Source: Sycobia sp. Sy_11
Lineage: Eukaryota > Arthropoda > Insecta > Hymenoptera > Epichrysomallidae
Direction: 5' to 3'
Length of the DNA stretch: 64,000 bases
Assembly (NCBI GenBank): GCA_018907035.1
Contig: JACCIC010000093.1
Span: 2,044,075 to 2,108,074 of the forward strand
A program made the translations under genes and the position numbers. The notes beneath the pieces are model-generated. The model was not told the DNA's origin. It saw nothing but the letters and a program-made list of their open reading frames with translations, and made no database searches. This document shows, in pieces, positions 26,495-39,814 of the stretch (position 1 is the stretch's first letter; every line of letters begins with the position of its first letter).

Positions 26495-29400
26495 ACAAGA
26501 AATTATCAAATTAAAACATCTAATAGCAATTTACTAATTTACTTTTGAAATATAATAACCTTATGTTTTATTTCAATTGTGCAATAAATAAATTATAAAT
26601 ATAATAAATATATTATAGATATAATATGCATATTTATAATAAATATCATAAATATGCATATTTGGATATGTATGTGTTATGCTGTAAAGATAAGATACCA
26701 TAGGCAGTGATCGTAAAAATGATTGAATTCTATAAATGGTCTCAAATGATTTATGCAATAAATGTTTCCGAGCAGAAAGAAAAAAGGTCTAAACTATTTC
26801 TTATTTTGTTAAAATTTTACAAAATGAACATTCCAGATAATTATGTTTCTAAATATCTATAAGAAATTCGTGGATATTAGAATGTTTTAAATGTGTAGAC
26901 TGAAATATATAGACAGATGGTGCCATTACAATAATTCAATGCTCGTGAATTTCTTTTAGATTAGTTGCTTTTCAATATTATTTATGCAGATAGGTACCCA
27001 ATTATTCCAGCCAATCTAGATTCTAGAGATCAACTCTTACTTTCAAAGGAAAGTTCTTAATGTTACAGTAATTTTTATGGAGAAGTTTATGTCCATTATA
27101 ATTATTTCTTTTAAATTGCACAGCTACAACATTTGTCTAAGTTTATTGAGCAGAACATCAAGAATAATTACATGTATATATATATATATATGTATGTATA
27201 ATGTTCTGAAAAATAATTATATTATCTCTATAACAGGCATAGAAGAAACTTGCGAACTCATAAAAGAAGCAGGGGGCAATTGCTGGGCTTATCACTGCGA
27301 TGTGAGTAACAGAGAAGAAGTTTACAAAACTGCAAAAGCCGTGAAACTCGAAGTGGGCAACGTGAGTGTTATTTTAATCCTTCGACTTTTTCTTAATAAA
27401 TAACAAATTTAAGTAAAATTGAACATCACAATTACGACTAAAGGATATTACAAAAAGATTTATAATTCTTATACTTGAAAATGATATTTTAATCGTGAAT
27501 ATATCAGTATATCTCTATAGAACTTTGATGTTGCTGAAAATGGAAAATCTTTAATTTTAAAAATCCTTACGAAATTTTGGATAAAACATCCTAACTGAGT
27601 CTAACAATAAACAAACTGTCGAGCACATTTTTTATAACACATGTCAACAAAAATTTTAAATGTATCTTCTGTATGAAAAATGATATAATATTATTCAATG
27701 TAGCAAAACGATTTTTTTTAAAGATAGATTAACAATATTTTGATTTTATATTTGTAGCCATATACGTATTTCAAAGTTTATTTTACACATTTTTGAAACA
27801 TAGTTTTTTCTATAATTTGAAGGTAAATTTATTTATTTATTTACTCATTAAAATATAAACGAATCTTAAAGTTCGTTGTATAATATAATACATTGTAATA
27901 AGGACCATCTGATCTCTAAATGAACAAAATATTTTTAAAATATTCATGAATTAACTATATATTTATGTAAGTATACATTTATTTCTTAATACGGAATCAA
28001 TGGCTTTATAACATATGTGCGCTCAAATGATAAATTCAGGTTTGTTTGAAATTATCGCTGCGGACTAGTAAATGTTGTATTAATAATTTATTTTATCCAT
28101 TTTTCCACTTCTGTAGGATAGCCCTTATCAAGATAATAAAACTAAAAAGTATGATTACAACATTCACATAATTAGCAGCGATACTTTATATTTATTTCTG
28201 TATGCTTCGCGAAATATATGTAGCTCCGTTGAAGATTGTTTTCAAAGCATCAAAGTTTTTTATCATGACCACGTGAATAATATATAAAAACAAAATTTCT
28301 CCTTGTACATTGAAAGAATACTGAAACGCGATCGCTTATCAGATGGGAAAATACTTTCTTTATATTGGAGAGCGAAGATACGACATTTAACATTTCTGAA
28401 CATTTGCCCCTTTTAATATATAAACATAAAAATAATGATTAATAATAATAATGAAAATGTTATATAATAATATATAATAATACCATTTTTTAATTTTTTA
28501 GTAAAAAAAATAGAAATACCTAATCCTATTTTAATTACCTTGAAATTCTTGAATGTGTGTACGTTCATTTCATTAACAAATTTTAATTTGTCATATTTTT
28601 TAAATTTCAGGTAACGATTCTTATTAATAATGCAGGATACGTTTATGGCCGAACTTTGTTAGATATACCCGACGATGAAATTGAGCGTACTTTTAAAGTG
28701 AACATCATTGCTCATTATTGGGTTGGTTTTCTCTTTTAATTTAACGTAAAAATATTGAAAAATTATGTCATCCATTCAAATTAAAAAAAATATGCCAGTC
28801 GATACTTTACAATGCAAAAATATTTTTTATTGAATAAATGTTCTACATAAATTTGATGTTAATAAATATTTTAAATACTGAATTTATGAATCCTATATAT
28901 TGCATATTCAAATGAATTTTATAAAAAATTTCAAAAAATAAATATAAAATTATCATATTTTGTGCATAGACAACAAAAGCATTTATAAAAGAAATGATGA
29001 GAGAAAATCATGGACATATTGTTACTATTGCAAGTGTTGCTGGTCTTATAGGAACCTATAACTGTACTGATTATTCAGCTACTAAATTTGCAGCTGTTGG
29101 ATATCATGAGAGCCTTTTTACAGAACTAAAAGTAAGATTGTTTAATATATGTTACTATATAAGCAAATAACAAGTAGAATCATCTGTATTATCTTTCAAT
29201 TAAAATTTAATTTATTTATGTAGGCCCATGGATATGATGGAATTAATACAACTTTAATCTGCCCATACTTTATAAATACAGGAATGTTTAATGGAGTAAA
29301 ACCAAGGTAAAATTAATTTTGAAATTTAAACTAAAATCAATACATATTATTCCATAGAATTGTTTTCAGTACAAAATGAAAACCATCGGTTTCAATAAAC

Positions 29401-29932
29401 AAGTTATCATTGAAATTAGAACGATAACATGTATGCTTATTTTATTATAATAATTGTAGGTTCGGCAGTTGTGAACGAAATATCGAATGATTTTTGTATA
29501 TAATTTTAATTTACATATCATGAAAAGTTATATAATACTGCATTTTAGTAACATTTGAATCAATTATAAAGTTAAATTACGTTAGTTACTGGCATATATA
29601 TTATTATTATAATTTGGCTTAAATTTATCTTTTCAGACTTAGACCAATGCTTGAACCAGAATATGTCGCAAGTGAAGTTGTAGGAGCAATAGCAACTAAT
29701 GAAGTCAGTGTAATATTACCACGAATGGTCCGATATCTTTTGCCACTCAAATAGTAATTATTTAAATATTTCAACTTCTTGATAATTCAATAATTTTATT
29801 TGATAAACTAATAATTTTATATGTGACAGTATACTTCCATCCAAAGTGTGTTGGGCCTTAATGTATCAAATTATCCAAGGACCTCAAACAATGATGATGC
29901 TGAAAGGTCGAGGAGTAGAACTGATAAAATAA
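23709..29932 (+). CDS. Short-chain dehydrogenase/reductase, SDR16C / epidermal retinol dehydrogenase-like
   Basis: Seven exons: 23709-23955, 27237-27361, 28611-28721, 28970-29131, 29224-29306, 29637-29753 and 29830-29932. All have GT-AG ends and consistent phases and give 315 aa, the usual size for SDR16C enzymes. Residues about 12-36 are hydrophobic, a membrane anchor as in microsomal members. The NAD(P) site is TGAAGGLG (53-60), with Asp78 in VVWDIN at the end of strand 2, NNAG at 130-133, catalytic Ser183, and YSATK with Tyr196 and Lys200. The family oxidises or reduces retinoid, steroid or lipid alcohols and aldehydes at the ER; the substrate here is unknown. The sixth exon appears to run into a stop (TAG at 29752), but splicing at GTAATT (29754) restores the typical C-terminal ILPSKVCWALMYQ...MMMLKGRG segment. 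The start is the first ATG preceding the hydrophobic anchor. AATAAA occurs at 29931 and 29992. Convergent with CHID1. Confidence 0.93.
24516..25245. repeat. Inverted-repeat element, copy 2, in SDR intron 1
   Basis: About 24592-24630 contains CAGTCTAACTGTCATTGTTT and ATAATCACTC. It is matched in reverse complement at about 25203-25240 (GGGGTGATTATCAACAAGGG followed by CAGACTGAC). Internal blocks at about 24516-24545 and, inverted, 24820-24860 match the element at 20.36-20.60 kb. The ends are imperfect and no transposase is present. It is likely a decayed non-autonomous DNA transposon or foldback element. The exact boundaries and target-site duplication were not determined. Confidence 0.5.
25250..27230. 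other. SDR intron 1, remaining AT-rich part
   Basis: AT-rich intronic DNA with a GC-richer patch at about 25920-26270 that includes a run of C at about 26216-26224, and a (CA)n tract at 26463-26497. No exon is supported. Confidence 0.5.
26463..26497. repeat. (CA)n microsatellite
   Basis: About 35 bp of CA repeat with one TA interruption, within the first coding intron of the SDR gene. Confidence 0.9.
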
Positions 29933-29991
29933 TAAAATCTTTCATAAAGATTTCAATTTTTACTTTAAAAAACAATTTATTTTTTGTAAAT

Positions 29992-29997
29992 AATAAA
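29992..29997 (+). terminator. SDR polyadenylation signal candidate
   Basis: AATAAA 60 bp after the SDR stop codon; another AATAAA overlaps the stop at 29931. On the opposite strand, AATAAA (29976-29981) lies about 85 bp beyond the CHID1 stop, so the two transcripts' 3' ends probably overlap. Confidence 0.45.
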
Positions 29998-30064
29998 TAA
30001 CACAACAAAACTAAAGACTTAATATATTAAATGCAAGTTGCTTAGAGTAGTTATATGATTAATA

Positions 30065-32087
30065 TCACAGTATATCAAAGAAGTATGGCAATCCTTGCCC
30101 AAGTTCCCAAATAGAGATGCCGGTTTTTAATTCAACAGCAAGTTCCAGTCTGGACATAATAGAATATAGAGTTGGGTAAAAAACAAAACCACTTTCTTTC
30201 GTTCTACAACAGCACAATAAACATAAAATGTTAAAAATATCTTTGAATACATTTGAACTTAAATTCATTGTTTTTAATAAAAAAATTTTTAAGTATTTTA
30301 TATGTCTTATTTGTTTTTACACATATTAAAAAAACTTACTTGACTTCGAAGAAATGCTCTTGACTTTTATCGTCCCACATTATTTTTCCTTTAACATCTT
30401 CAAGTAGCTGCAAATATTGTGAACCTATGATAGCATTACCTCCTGTAGTTGTGTAGTGATATCCATAAAAATTAAGCCCTAGTAATATCTGAGATCGTCT
30501 TATGTCATTGGAGTCAGGAACAAGAGATTCTACACATTTTCGCACCCATTCAATAGGAGCATTTGGTCCAGGCCGTAAGACATTTGAGAAATCATAGGTC
30601 ATAAGTGAAAAATACCTTACGTGTGGTGCAAGTTCATCAAAATTCTTTTTATTAAAAGCTTCTTTATTCTCTCTATAAATTTAATTCATAAGTAAAATTT
30701 TAGATTCTTTAATTACCTTAAATATAAAATCTTACCCTCTCAAAGGTGGAATAGCTAAAATAATGTTCAGATCATGATTCCTTAATTCAGTTGCTATATA
30801 CGTAATAATAGAAATAATCACTTTCTTTTTCACTCCAGAATATAGAAACTGATTCCATATTTCAAGAACATATCCATCAAACGAATGAGCCTTAAGTAAA
30901 TTAAATATTTATTAAAAATGAAAAATTAATTTCAATCTCAATTCTTCAAGTTTTTAATTTAAAAATAAACAGTTTTTATGCCTAAAAATGCTCATATGGT
31001 TCAAAATTTTTGTATTTACCTTACTCAATTGGAGTAATTGTGAGATTAATTTATCTTTCTGTTCAAAACTATTATCCAAGTTCACGATATCATGACTTGA
31101 CCAATCTTCAAAAAGTACTCTTGGGAGAACTGTACATTTAAAAGAGAGTATTAATCTAAACAGTCATCAAATAAAAATTATTTGAACTAAAAGAATATAT
31201 ACCATTAACTATATGGTTGTCGTTATTAGCAGATTTGATATCCTTTAGCCATGATTTATCAAAATCATGCGTTGAAATTTGGAATTTTGGATCTTTGCTC
31301 TTTATAGTTATCCAAATTGGAGATACCATATCAAATTTTCCATGAAATTTCTTTGAATTTTCATATCCCTTAGGATTCCACTATAAATTTGAAATGTTAT
31401 TGTTACATATTATAAAAATAATAAATTTATAATATACACAGATTTATCAATATAGTTTTGGGTTAGAATTTTTTTATTAAATATTTTAAGTCAATTTAAT
31501 TTATTATGTTTTGAAGATTTTAATATAAAACAATGCAAATATAAGCTTTAATTACTTTTGAATAATATTTAAACATATGTATATAAAATTTTATCTATTT
31601 CAATACTTTATAGCTAAATGCTAAAAAATAAAAATCTAATTAAGTATTTAAATTAAAATAATAATTCTAAGTGTATATAAAAAAAATATTATGAAACTTA
31701 CAGGTGTAATATATCCAAGAATATCACCAGGGACGTAATGCCTAAGTTTTGTATTTTTATGGTACACACGACATTCACTTATAATATCATGTGGTTTTAC
31801 ATTTTTTACAACTAGACGTCTTTGGAAAACATCAATATCAGTACTTCCCAACTGAAAAAGTAAAAAATTATTTGGTACAATAGTTTTTTGATTAACTAAG
31901 ATGGGTAATTTAACCTATAACTGGTTATTTTTTATATATAATACAATATAATTATACAATATCTTACCTTTATTGCGTCTCTACCTTTACCTATCTTTTT
32001 CGGTTTTTTATTTGTATTTGGTGATAAAGTTGCACTAATCGATGCAACTAACAGAATTAAACAATAAGATAGAAATAGGATATTCAT
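30065..32087 (-). CDS. Chid1: Chitinase domain-containing protein 1 (GH18, CHID1)
   Basis: Seven exons, in transcript order 32087-31968, 31851-31702, 31380-31203, 31129-31020, 30890-30737, 30670-30340 and 30203-30065. Together they encode 393 aa, the length of human CHID1. A signal peptide covers residues 1-19 (hydrophobic, ending SISA), followed by a basic stretch. The GH18 barrel includes [12 protein letters not shown], where the DGxxxE pattern keeps the catalytic-position Glu196. Family hallmarks are [36 protein letters not shown] and [10 protein letters not shown] near the C-terminus. CHID1 proteins are secreted or lysosomal chitinase-like proteins that bind saccharides and, in mammals, stabilin-1; strong chitin hydrolysis is not established. 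Exon 6 uses the second of two AG dinucleotides (TATAGAG) to keep frame. Convergent with the SDR gene and divergent from the chitin deacetylase. Confidence 0.95.
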
Positions 32088-33209
32088 TTTTTACATTTAA
32101 TATTTACAGTATTAACATAAAAACATTCTGCTTATAAGTTTATATTTTGTAATACAAACGTGATATAAACAGTTTCGTTTATAAGCCCGATTACATGTCA
32201 ACTTGTCATTCGCCGTAGACCGGTGCCCGGTGGACGTCGTAAACGCACACAAATGCAAACGCAAATTTCTGCCTATATACATATGGGTATATATATACGG
32301 GAAAGTCGGAAGTATAGAAGAGTACGACCATAGTCGACGGAGTAATATATTATAATTATTATGGTGATAAGTAAAAAGTATTAAATCTACCTACTAGATG
32401 GCGCCTGCATACAAATTTATAATTTATATAAATGTTTTTTATCAAAAACCAAACAAAAACTAAAGCCAACTTTATGGAGATATGATCAAAAGATGATTTA
32501 ATAAGTTGTCCGAACTTTTCTATTAGATTGTTAAAAATTGAATTAATATAACAATTAAATAAACAGAAACTTAAAAATGTATGTGTTTTGAATAAGATAT
32601 TTATAAAACATATATAGAAGTTACAAGATTTGGTTTTGATTTAAATATATGAACACACAAAAAAGAAATGAAATAAGTATTCACAATTTCTTTCTTCTTT
32701 TAAAATGCGATGAAAATTGCACAAGTTTTTTTGAACTAATTTTATATTATAAACCATTAAATTTATAGTGTTCGCTAGGCACAGGATAGTTGAATATGAC
32801 TGTTGGAGGATTTATTTTGAATTTTTCTTATATAATTAGATGTCACATGGATGTCTTAACGAATTTCCTTTTTTGTCAATATAAAATAACCTTTCATTCA
32901 AAAATAATAGTTTTTCTTGTCTCCCACTCTCGATATGATCTATATCTATCTACGGCATCTTATCTTTATATATAATTAATTAATTTTAATTTTAATTATA
33001 TAGACATATTACTATATAGACAAATATTTTTGAAATTAATTTTTTTCAATATGAAACTGTTAAAAATTTTTGCGCTAGCAAAATCCCAACGACATTCAAT
33101 GTAATATATACATGTTGATCCAAAGAAGCTTGTCTCTGTGATTATATACCGATTTCACTTTCTGTAATTTAGACTATCGATAAATGAGTATAATACTAAG
33201 TCATAAATG

Positions 33210-33212
<3 letters not shown>

Positions 33213-33262
<50 letters not shown>
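33213..33262. repeat. (TA)n microsatellite
   Basis: About 50 bp of uninterrupted TA, followed by a short (CATA)n run. Confidence 0.95.
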
Positions 33263-33266
<4 letters not shown>

Positions 33267-34388
33267 CATACTTACATCAGACAAAATACTAATAGCACCA
33301 GAGTAGTGCATTTACAAAGCATCTTGGCTTCCGTCGAAGATATATATCATCGAGTGCTCCGGTTTTCCCATCATATAAAAAAAAAAACCTCGCTCCCGAA
33401 CAATGTCAGGGTTCCTCTGATGCGGGAGTAGCGGTAAAAAAACGGGAAAGCAATATATGAAATATGTGACTTTCGCCGCGGTTATTATATATACATAACT
33501 ATAGCGCATCGGCACGTTCGAGCGCTTTTACATATCGAGCATTCTGAATGTATTATTGTCATTCGTTGATTGTCCAGCTTGTCGAAGCACAAATAACTCT
33601 ATATATCGTATTATTAACTATTTTTATACATTCACAATATTATTGTTTCAGCAAACAAATAATTGCGTGACCAATTTTTATGTGTATAATTAATAAATTG
33701 GATCCAATGATGCATATAGATCTTTACAATAGATCGTTATATATAGATAATATAGATTGATGTATATAAATTTAAAAGCAATATTTTGTAAAAATAACTA
33801 GATTATTTGATTGCATATAGTATTTTTTTAGTGTTACATTTATATCCATATAGCGTAGTATACTGGCTTACTATATCCTAATTGCTTTCATTGCAAGAAA
33901 ACTTTTCTTTAGGATCACGAAAACTCTTTCTAGAAGAAAATTAGAATGCATTTTAACATGTAGTGCCTGAAGAGGAGACGGAATCGCTCGGAACGTCTTT
34001 TGATTTTAATATATATATATTACAGACTTAAATTTCATATTCTACGGACGCGATTGTAAATATATTTTGTTTGTCAAAAGAACTGTAAGACTGATCCAAA
34101 TATTTATCTGTTTTAATTTAAAAATATCTGTTTTATATAAACGTGCTTTTTTAATTCATCCTAAAATTTTCAATCAAATCATGCAGTAAATGCACTATAG
34201 TATATGAGGAATATGGAGGGAATACTGGGATAATTGCGCGTAGCTCTTGAAGCTTGAATGATTTATAAAGTGGACCCGATCTCTATTCATATTAGATTAT
34301 AATTCACCGGCTATCGATCATATTTTCATATCGTCTTCAGAAATGCATTGTAAAGTTTTCTCTTTGAAGGTAAAAACAGTGTTTAATC

Positions 34389-34390
<2 letters not shown>

Positions 34391-34439
<49 letters not shown>
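34391..34439. repeat. (TA)n microsatellite
   Basis: About 49 bp of uninterrupted alternating A/T. Confidence 0.95.
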
Positions 34440-34446
<7 letters not shown>

Positions 34447-34971
34447 ATAAAAGCATTTGTATTCCACTATCTAAGATCCCTTTATCGTATAAATAGATCC
34501 AGATTTTTCCATTCTTCCTTTCATTTTCTAGTATTGTATTTGTGAGAAAGTTAGATTATATGGCTCGCAGGACAATCTCGAGTAATAATAATAAAAATTT
34601 TAATTTTCTTGAAAACGAACGTCCTTATATACGACATTTAAGTCATTACTTTTACTCAAAATCAGGCATAGTTTCTACGACACGATTTCTTATTATGCAA
34701 ACTTTTGTTCGATCTTCTCAATTTTCATAAATCAAAATCAAGAAGCTCATTATATTCATTTAATATTAGTCCCTAAAAAATGTACAGAAATTTTCGTGGA
34801 AAATCTCGTTGGAGAAGTGATTACCGCCTCTTCTCGCTCGCGCAATAATTCGCGCGATCTTTAGAAAACTATAATTTTTATCCCTGAGCGACAAAGAGAA
34901 AACCCCGAGAAAACCCAGATGTATATAAGCGCAGTAATAAAGCTCCAAGTACCTGACACCCGGCGATGGCA

Positions 34972-34975
<4 letters not shown>

Positions 34976-35032
<57 letters not shown>
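34976..35032. repeat. (TA)n microsatellite, promoter-proximal
   Basis: About 57 bp of TA, the first of three long TA tracts in the 750 bp before the chitin deacetylase start codon. Confidence 0.95.
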
Positions 35033-35036
<4 letters not shown>

Positions 35037-35158
35037 ACGATATCAAGCGCAGCATGATAATACTTGCGTGCGCGCATATAATAGTGAAAACACCCAGGGG
35101 CAGAACGTCGCGTCGCCTGGTCGAGGAATGAGAAGCGGGCGAGTGTAATCGGTATAAC

Positions 35159-35164
<6 letters not shown>

Positions 35165-35204
<40 letters not shown>
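35165..35204. repeat. (TA)n microsatellite, promoter-proximal
   Basis: About 40 bp of TA at the upstream edge of the GC-rich island. Confidence 0.95.
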
Positions 35205-35207
<3 letters not shown>

Positions 35208-35591
35208 GCGCGCGGGAAGAATAATAAAAAGCGAGTGGCCGCGGCGCGCCGTTCGTCGCCGCGGGAGTAGATCATCTCGTTTTCGATCCCGTCGCGAGCG
35301 CGCGCGTAAAAGGCCCGGCGCTCCTCGTCGGCTCCCCAGTTCGAAAGTGCGCGCGAGAGCTCGTCGCGCGGGTATACGGAGCGTCGCGAATAAAAAAAGA
35401 GAGAAAAAAAAACCCCCCCGGCGCCGAATGCACGCGCGCCCATAATATCCGCACTGCAGCGAGCGCGCGCGCGCGTGGTACACGGATCGTATTCGTGTAA
35501 AGATTCGCGGGCCCGAAAGAGGGACCGAGAGGGCGAGAGAGACTTGTCTTCTCGCGCATTTACGTGTAAAACAGTGCGATTGTTTGTACAT

Positions 35592-35644
<53 letters not shown>

Positions 35645-35717
35645 GGGTGTATTATAGGCAGAAACAAATATACATTGGTTCAAGTGCGAGGGGCTGCCCG
35701 AGGAGGGCGTGGGTGCG
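35205..35717 (+). promoter_or_regulatory. GC-rich promoter / 5' UTR region of chitin deacetylase
   Basis: A GC-rich island (35205-35560) with a (CG)n run at about 35461-35476, then a (CA)n-(TA)n tract (35591-35641), directly precedes the start codon at 35718. Frames are open on both strands because of composition. The transcription start cannot be fixed from sequence. Confidence 0.5.
35591..35641. repeat. (CA)n-(TA)n microsatellite in probable 5' UTR
   Basis: CA units (35591-35605) run into TA units (35606-35641), ending about 75 bp before the chitin deacetylase start codon. Confidence 0.95.
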
Positions 35718-37449
35718 ATGTCTCGCGCCTGTGCTACGCTGTTAGTACTGGTGGGCCTGGTCGCAGCGGGCGCGATCCTTGGTGAGAATCTCATCTGCTT
35801 TTACACGTTCGACGGTACGCGCGCCGCGGCTCCGAGTTCGACAGGAGTTGGTCAAGAGGAAAATCAGTGTCGACTTGTTTGTACAGCGGTGGTGGTATAT
35901 ATAGACTATAGTAGTAGTGTCTATATATATATGCCGACAGCTGTGGTTTACTCTAGCTTTCTAGATATTTAAATTTTTCGATACTTTCTAAGTGAACTTT
36001 TATCATTTCTTTCCTGTATATATATATATATAGATGTATATCTCGAGACTATCGAATTGGTGAAATTTTCAACTGTGCAATATTTAAACGCAGCATAAAA
36101 ATGTGAAAACAACCTTAAAATATCTACAAAATGAGAGGAGTCTATAAGCGATTATTTATTTATAAATTTGAGAAATTTATCCAAAAATTGAATCAGATAA
36201 TTAGTGTTTTGAAAAATTGGATCTGAACACTACTTTTCTTCTTGTATATATACTATATAATGGTTTAATAACCACTTTTTCATTTTAACGCATTAATGGA
36301 CATGAGAGAAATACGGTGAAAACTATTTCATTTTTCCTTTTAAATGTTTTCAAGCACTCTCTGTATTTTATTATTATTTTTTTTATTGCAAATACGAAAC
36401 TCGAATAAAGTTAATTGTTCGAGACTGTATTAGCTAAATCCGAAGTAGCTAAGAATGAACAGAGGAAATGATGTTTAATTTTTATATAAAAAAAAAAAAA
36501 AAACAAAAAACAAGATATTGTTCGAGGGTAAATTTGGTTTTTGCATCAGAAGTAAGCTACATTTTCGCTTCTTTTTATAACGAGTTAAACCACAGGAAAT
36601 AATTCATAGCAATTACACTTACTCCAAAGTATTTTTTCTTTGTTTACGATTTTTCGCTCTCGAAAATCATTTAAATTATAAGGGAAATTAAAAATATGAT
36701 GGATATTTTATTTGATAAAAATAAAAAGTAAAATTTATCACATTTGTTTCTGACGTCCATAATATTATCATACACATGTGAAAAAGGTATAGAAATGTAT
36801 AAATTACATTAAACGAATTATAGTTAAACTATACAATTGTAGCTCTTATATTAATAAAACGTCATAATTTATATCGGGTAAATGAAAATAAAATTGAAAA
36901 ACACGAATTTCCTTAAAGACGCTAAATAAGCCTTGACCCACTGAGCAAATTGGAGGTCGACGCTTCGCGGATATAGAAAGTCGTCAAATCGCATCACTCC
37001 TCGGGCCTCGTGTTTAAACGGCAATCGCTTATTTCGAAGTAATTGCGGTAAAAGTAAAAATGAAATCACGAGGATATCGTGAGAAGCGCATAAAAGAGGC
37101 AGTGTATAATGTGCAACGAGAAAAAAAAACGGATTTTCTAGCCATAATATCTGCTTATATAATAAAGAAACAGGGTATACGTAATTTATTTTCATCGTTT
37201 AAAGGACAATATTTGAAATTGACGCGAGGGAAATTTTTCGCGATCAATATAAGATGTCGGGTATGAAGTGTATGCAGAATTCTGCCAAATGCCTCTGTCA
37301 GTCGTAAGAATTCGAATCCCTTAATGCATATACACGCACCTTTGCACGAGGGCGCACGACGAACGCGTTCGCGAAAGTAGATTTTCCGCCGGCCGACATG
37401 CCAGCTCGACCAGAATAGCTGCATACACGTATAGCTCCGTAGATAAAGG

Positions 37450-37503
<54 letters not shown>

Positions 37504-37642
37504 ACCCGGGCCGGTGTGCCGCAATTGCCGGAAGTGAAATTTTCTTCTCTCTCGCGCATCGGTCGTGGAAATGAAAAGAAAAGAAAAGAAAAGAAGAGGA
37601 GGGGGAAGGGGGAACGGAGATCGCGCAAAAACTCGAGCTCTC

Positions 37643-37698
<56 letters not shown>

Positions 37699-39453
37699 GA
37701 ACATATATATGCACATCGCGCGTACGGCGACGACGGCCCCGCGTGCATGCATTCGTCCCAGAGGCGCGGATTAAGGAAGCAGAGGCCGTATATGCGCGGC
37801 GCAGGCTGTTACGCCGTTATACGAGCGGGCTCCCAAGTTCTCCGCGCGCAACAGCGTTTATTATTATCCTTGTTAAACCTTCGTTGCGCCCCCCCCTCCT
37901 ATGGCCACCTGTGCGACGATGTCGCCTATATATATATAAATATGTGGTTGTTTGTAAAGGTATATGCGTAATGTAAACGTCATAAAAGATAAAAAGGAAT
38001 TTTTTCACCCTCGTATTTTGAAATCTCTATTTCTGTTTTTTTCCATTTAGCAGACCGGCAGTTATAGAATGACAGAGACAATAATGGGACGCGTTGCAAT
38101 AGTAAAAAAAAGGCCTATTAATCTACAATTTGGTACGATTCTATATTATGAGTTTATCGTTGGCAGTATAAATTCAAAACGTTCAATTTTGCTTTAATAA
38201 AGGCAAAAGTCGGTCAACTGTTATTGAAAAAGGGGTTTTCGTCGATTATCTTTTAGTTCGGCTATTAAATATAATGTTGTTTAATGTCCGTCATAAATGA
38301 TGGTATAGTTAGAAAGAGGGTATTTAAAAAACATTTTTTTGCACATATTAATGACAAAATTTGGCATTCATAGCTTATATTTAAACAAAATATTAAAAAT
38401 TACTTAATTTTCTGGTGAAGATGTATGAAATATAATATTAAATAATATCAGACGAGCACAGGACAATAGGACCCTGGCAAAACTTTTGGCAGGTTTTCAA
38501 GAAACGATATAGATTTAGAACGCATTGATAGAGAAAGAATTTCGAACGATTTATATATGTATGCTTTATATTCCTTAGCAGAAACAATTTTCTAATATCA
38601 TTTTATTCATAATTCTTACGCTGAAAGCTTTCTCAATGGGTATATGAATATTTGGAAAAGAAAATTTCAAAGGACACTGCAAGGGTAAAAAGCCGAAATA
38701 CGAACATTTGAAAACAATTTTAGAAACCCAGTTTTGGAAAAATATTAAGCTTCCTTCAGAATCCTTTCATTAAAACGTTTCTAAATACTGCATAAATCCT
38801 TTTTAAAAGGAGACTTAAAACGATTTTGCAAGGAAAAGTCCGTCGAATCCTTTCCGAATTCTTTCTGAAAACGTTGGTCGTATATCCTTTTATCAGGCTT
38901 TTAGCTTCAGGATATTATTGTGAAAGAATATTAAGATTATTGTGGAAACTTTGTTTAAAATTTATTGAGTAACAATTCACGTTTTCCATTATAGTGAATC
39001 CATCTAAAAAGATTTATGAATGAATCCATGTAAGAACTTGGTTCATACGAGTAGAAGTTATTCTGCCACAGATCCTTTCAGAATCCTTTAATAATATGAT
39101 TTTCCGATATTATTTAAGAATTTTTACGTGTAGTCCTGTAAACTGAGTGGGATTGATCTATATATACACCTACACAGTTATGTATATATATATATATATA
39201 TACATAGCTGTTCAATGAATATATGTTAACCAAGGCGGCCTTTATACATGTTCACAGCGGAGAAGGTCCTTGGGAGCTCGAAGGAATCGAAGGTGCATCA
39301 GGCGCCCTGCCTCGACGAAAGCAAGTTCTACAGGAATCCTAAGGCCCCGGCCCACGCGGTCTGGACCCCGGCGGAATGCGCAAAGTATTACTTGTGCCTC
39401 GGTAAGTGATTTATATGTCCAAGGCGCAACGCGAGATTACGGCATTATATTCG

Positions 39454-39509
<56 letters not shown>

Positions 39510-39814
39510 TACTATGTACGTATCTATGAGTATGCACCTGCTGCTATAATATATATAGCAACCACCCCGTGCTCCCCCAGTATGGACTAGCGGTAGCTGC
39601 GACGGCTCTCGAACGATGCCTGTTTTAAAGCTTCCTCTAATGGCTCTTTTTTTGCCGATTTTTACGATGATAATAGCGCATAGCCGACGGAGGCGCGCTT
39701 TTGCTTGCGCAACGGGGCCGGTACGCGGGGCGCGCGCCCGGAGTGACCCGCGCGACTCTAAAATCTGTAAATGCATTATATACCTATACATACATACATA
39801 CATACATACATACA

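Larger units (their letters stand above)
32100..35190. other. Intergenic spacer between CHID1 and chitin deacetylase
   Basis: A divergent spacer. The first 250 bp (32100-32350) before the CHID1 start contains a GC-richer stretch (about 32195-32250) that is the likely CHID1 promoter. The rest is AT-rich, with (TA)n at 33213-33262 and 34391-34439 and no supported gene. Confidence 0.5.
37300..37930. other. GC-rich block with two long TA tracts in deacetylase intron 1
   Basis: GC-richer intronic DNA interrupted by (TA)n at 37451-37496 and 37646-37695. No phase-consistent exon was found. It may be an intronic enhancer or alternative promoter, or simply a composition patch. Confidence 0.3.

Noticed and set aside
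34766..35794. Very long minus-strand open frame of about 340 codons across the deacetylase promoter
   Set aside because: Much of it is Tyr-Ile repeats from (TA)n tracts and Arg/Ala-rich sequence from the GC island. It overlaps the true first exon on the other strand and has no domain.
37155..37748. Overlapping frames on both strands in deacetylase intron 1
   Set aside because: They are formed by TA repeats and GC-rich composition, with no splice support or family similarity.
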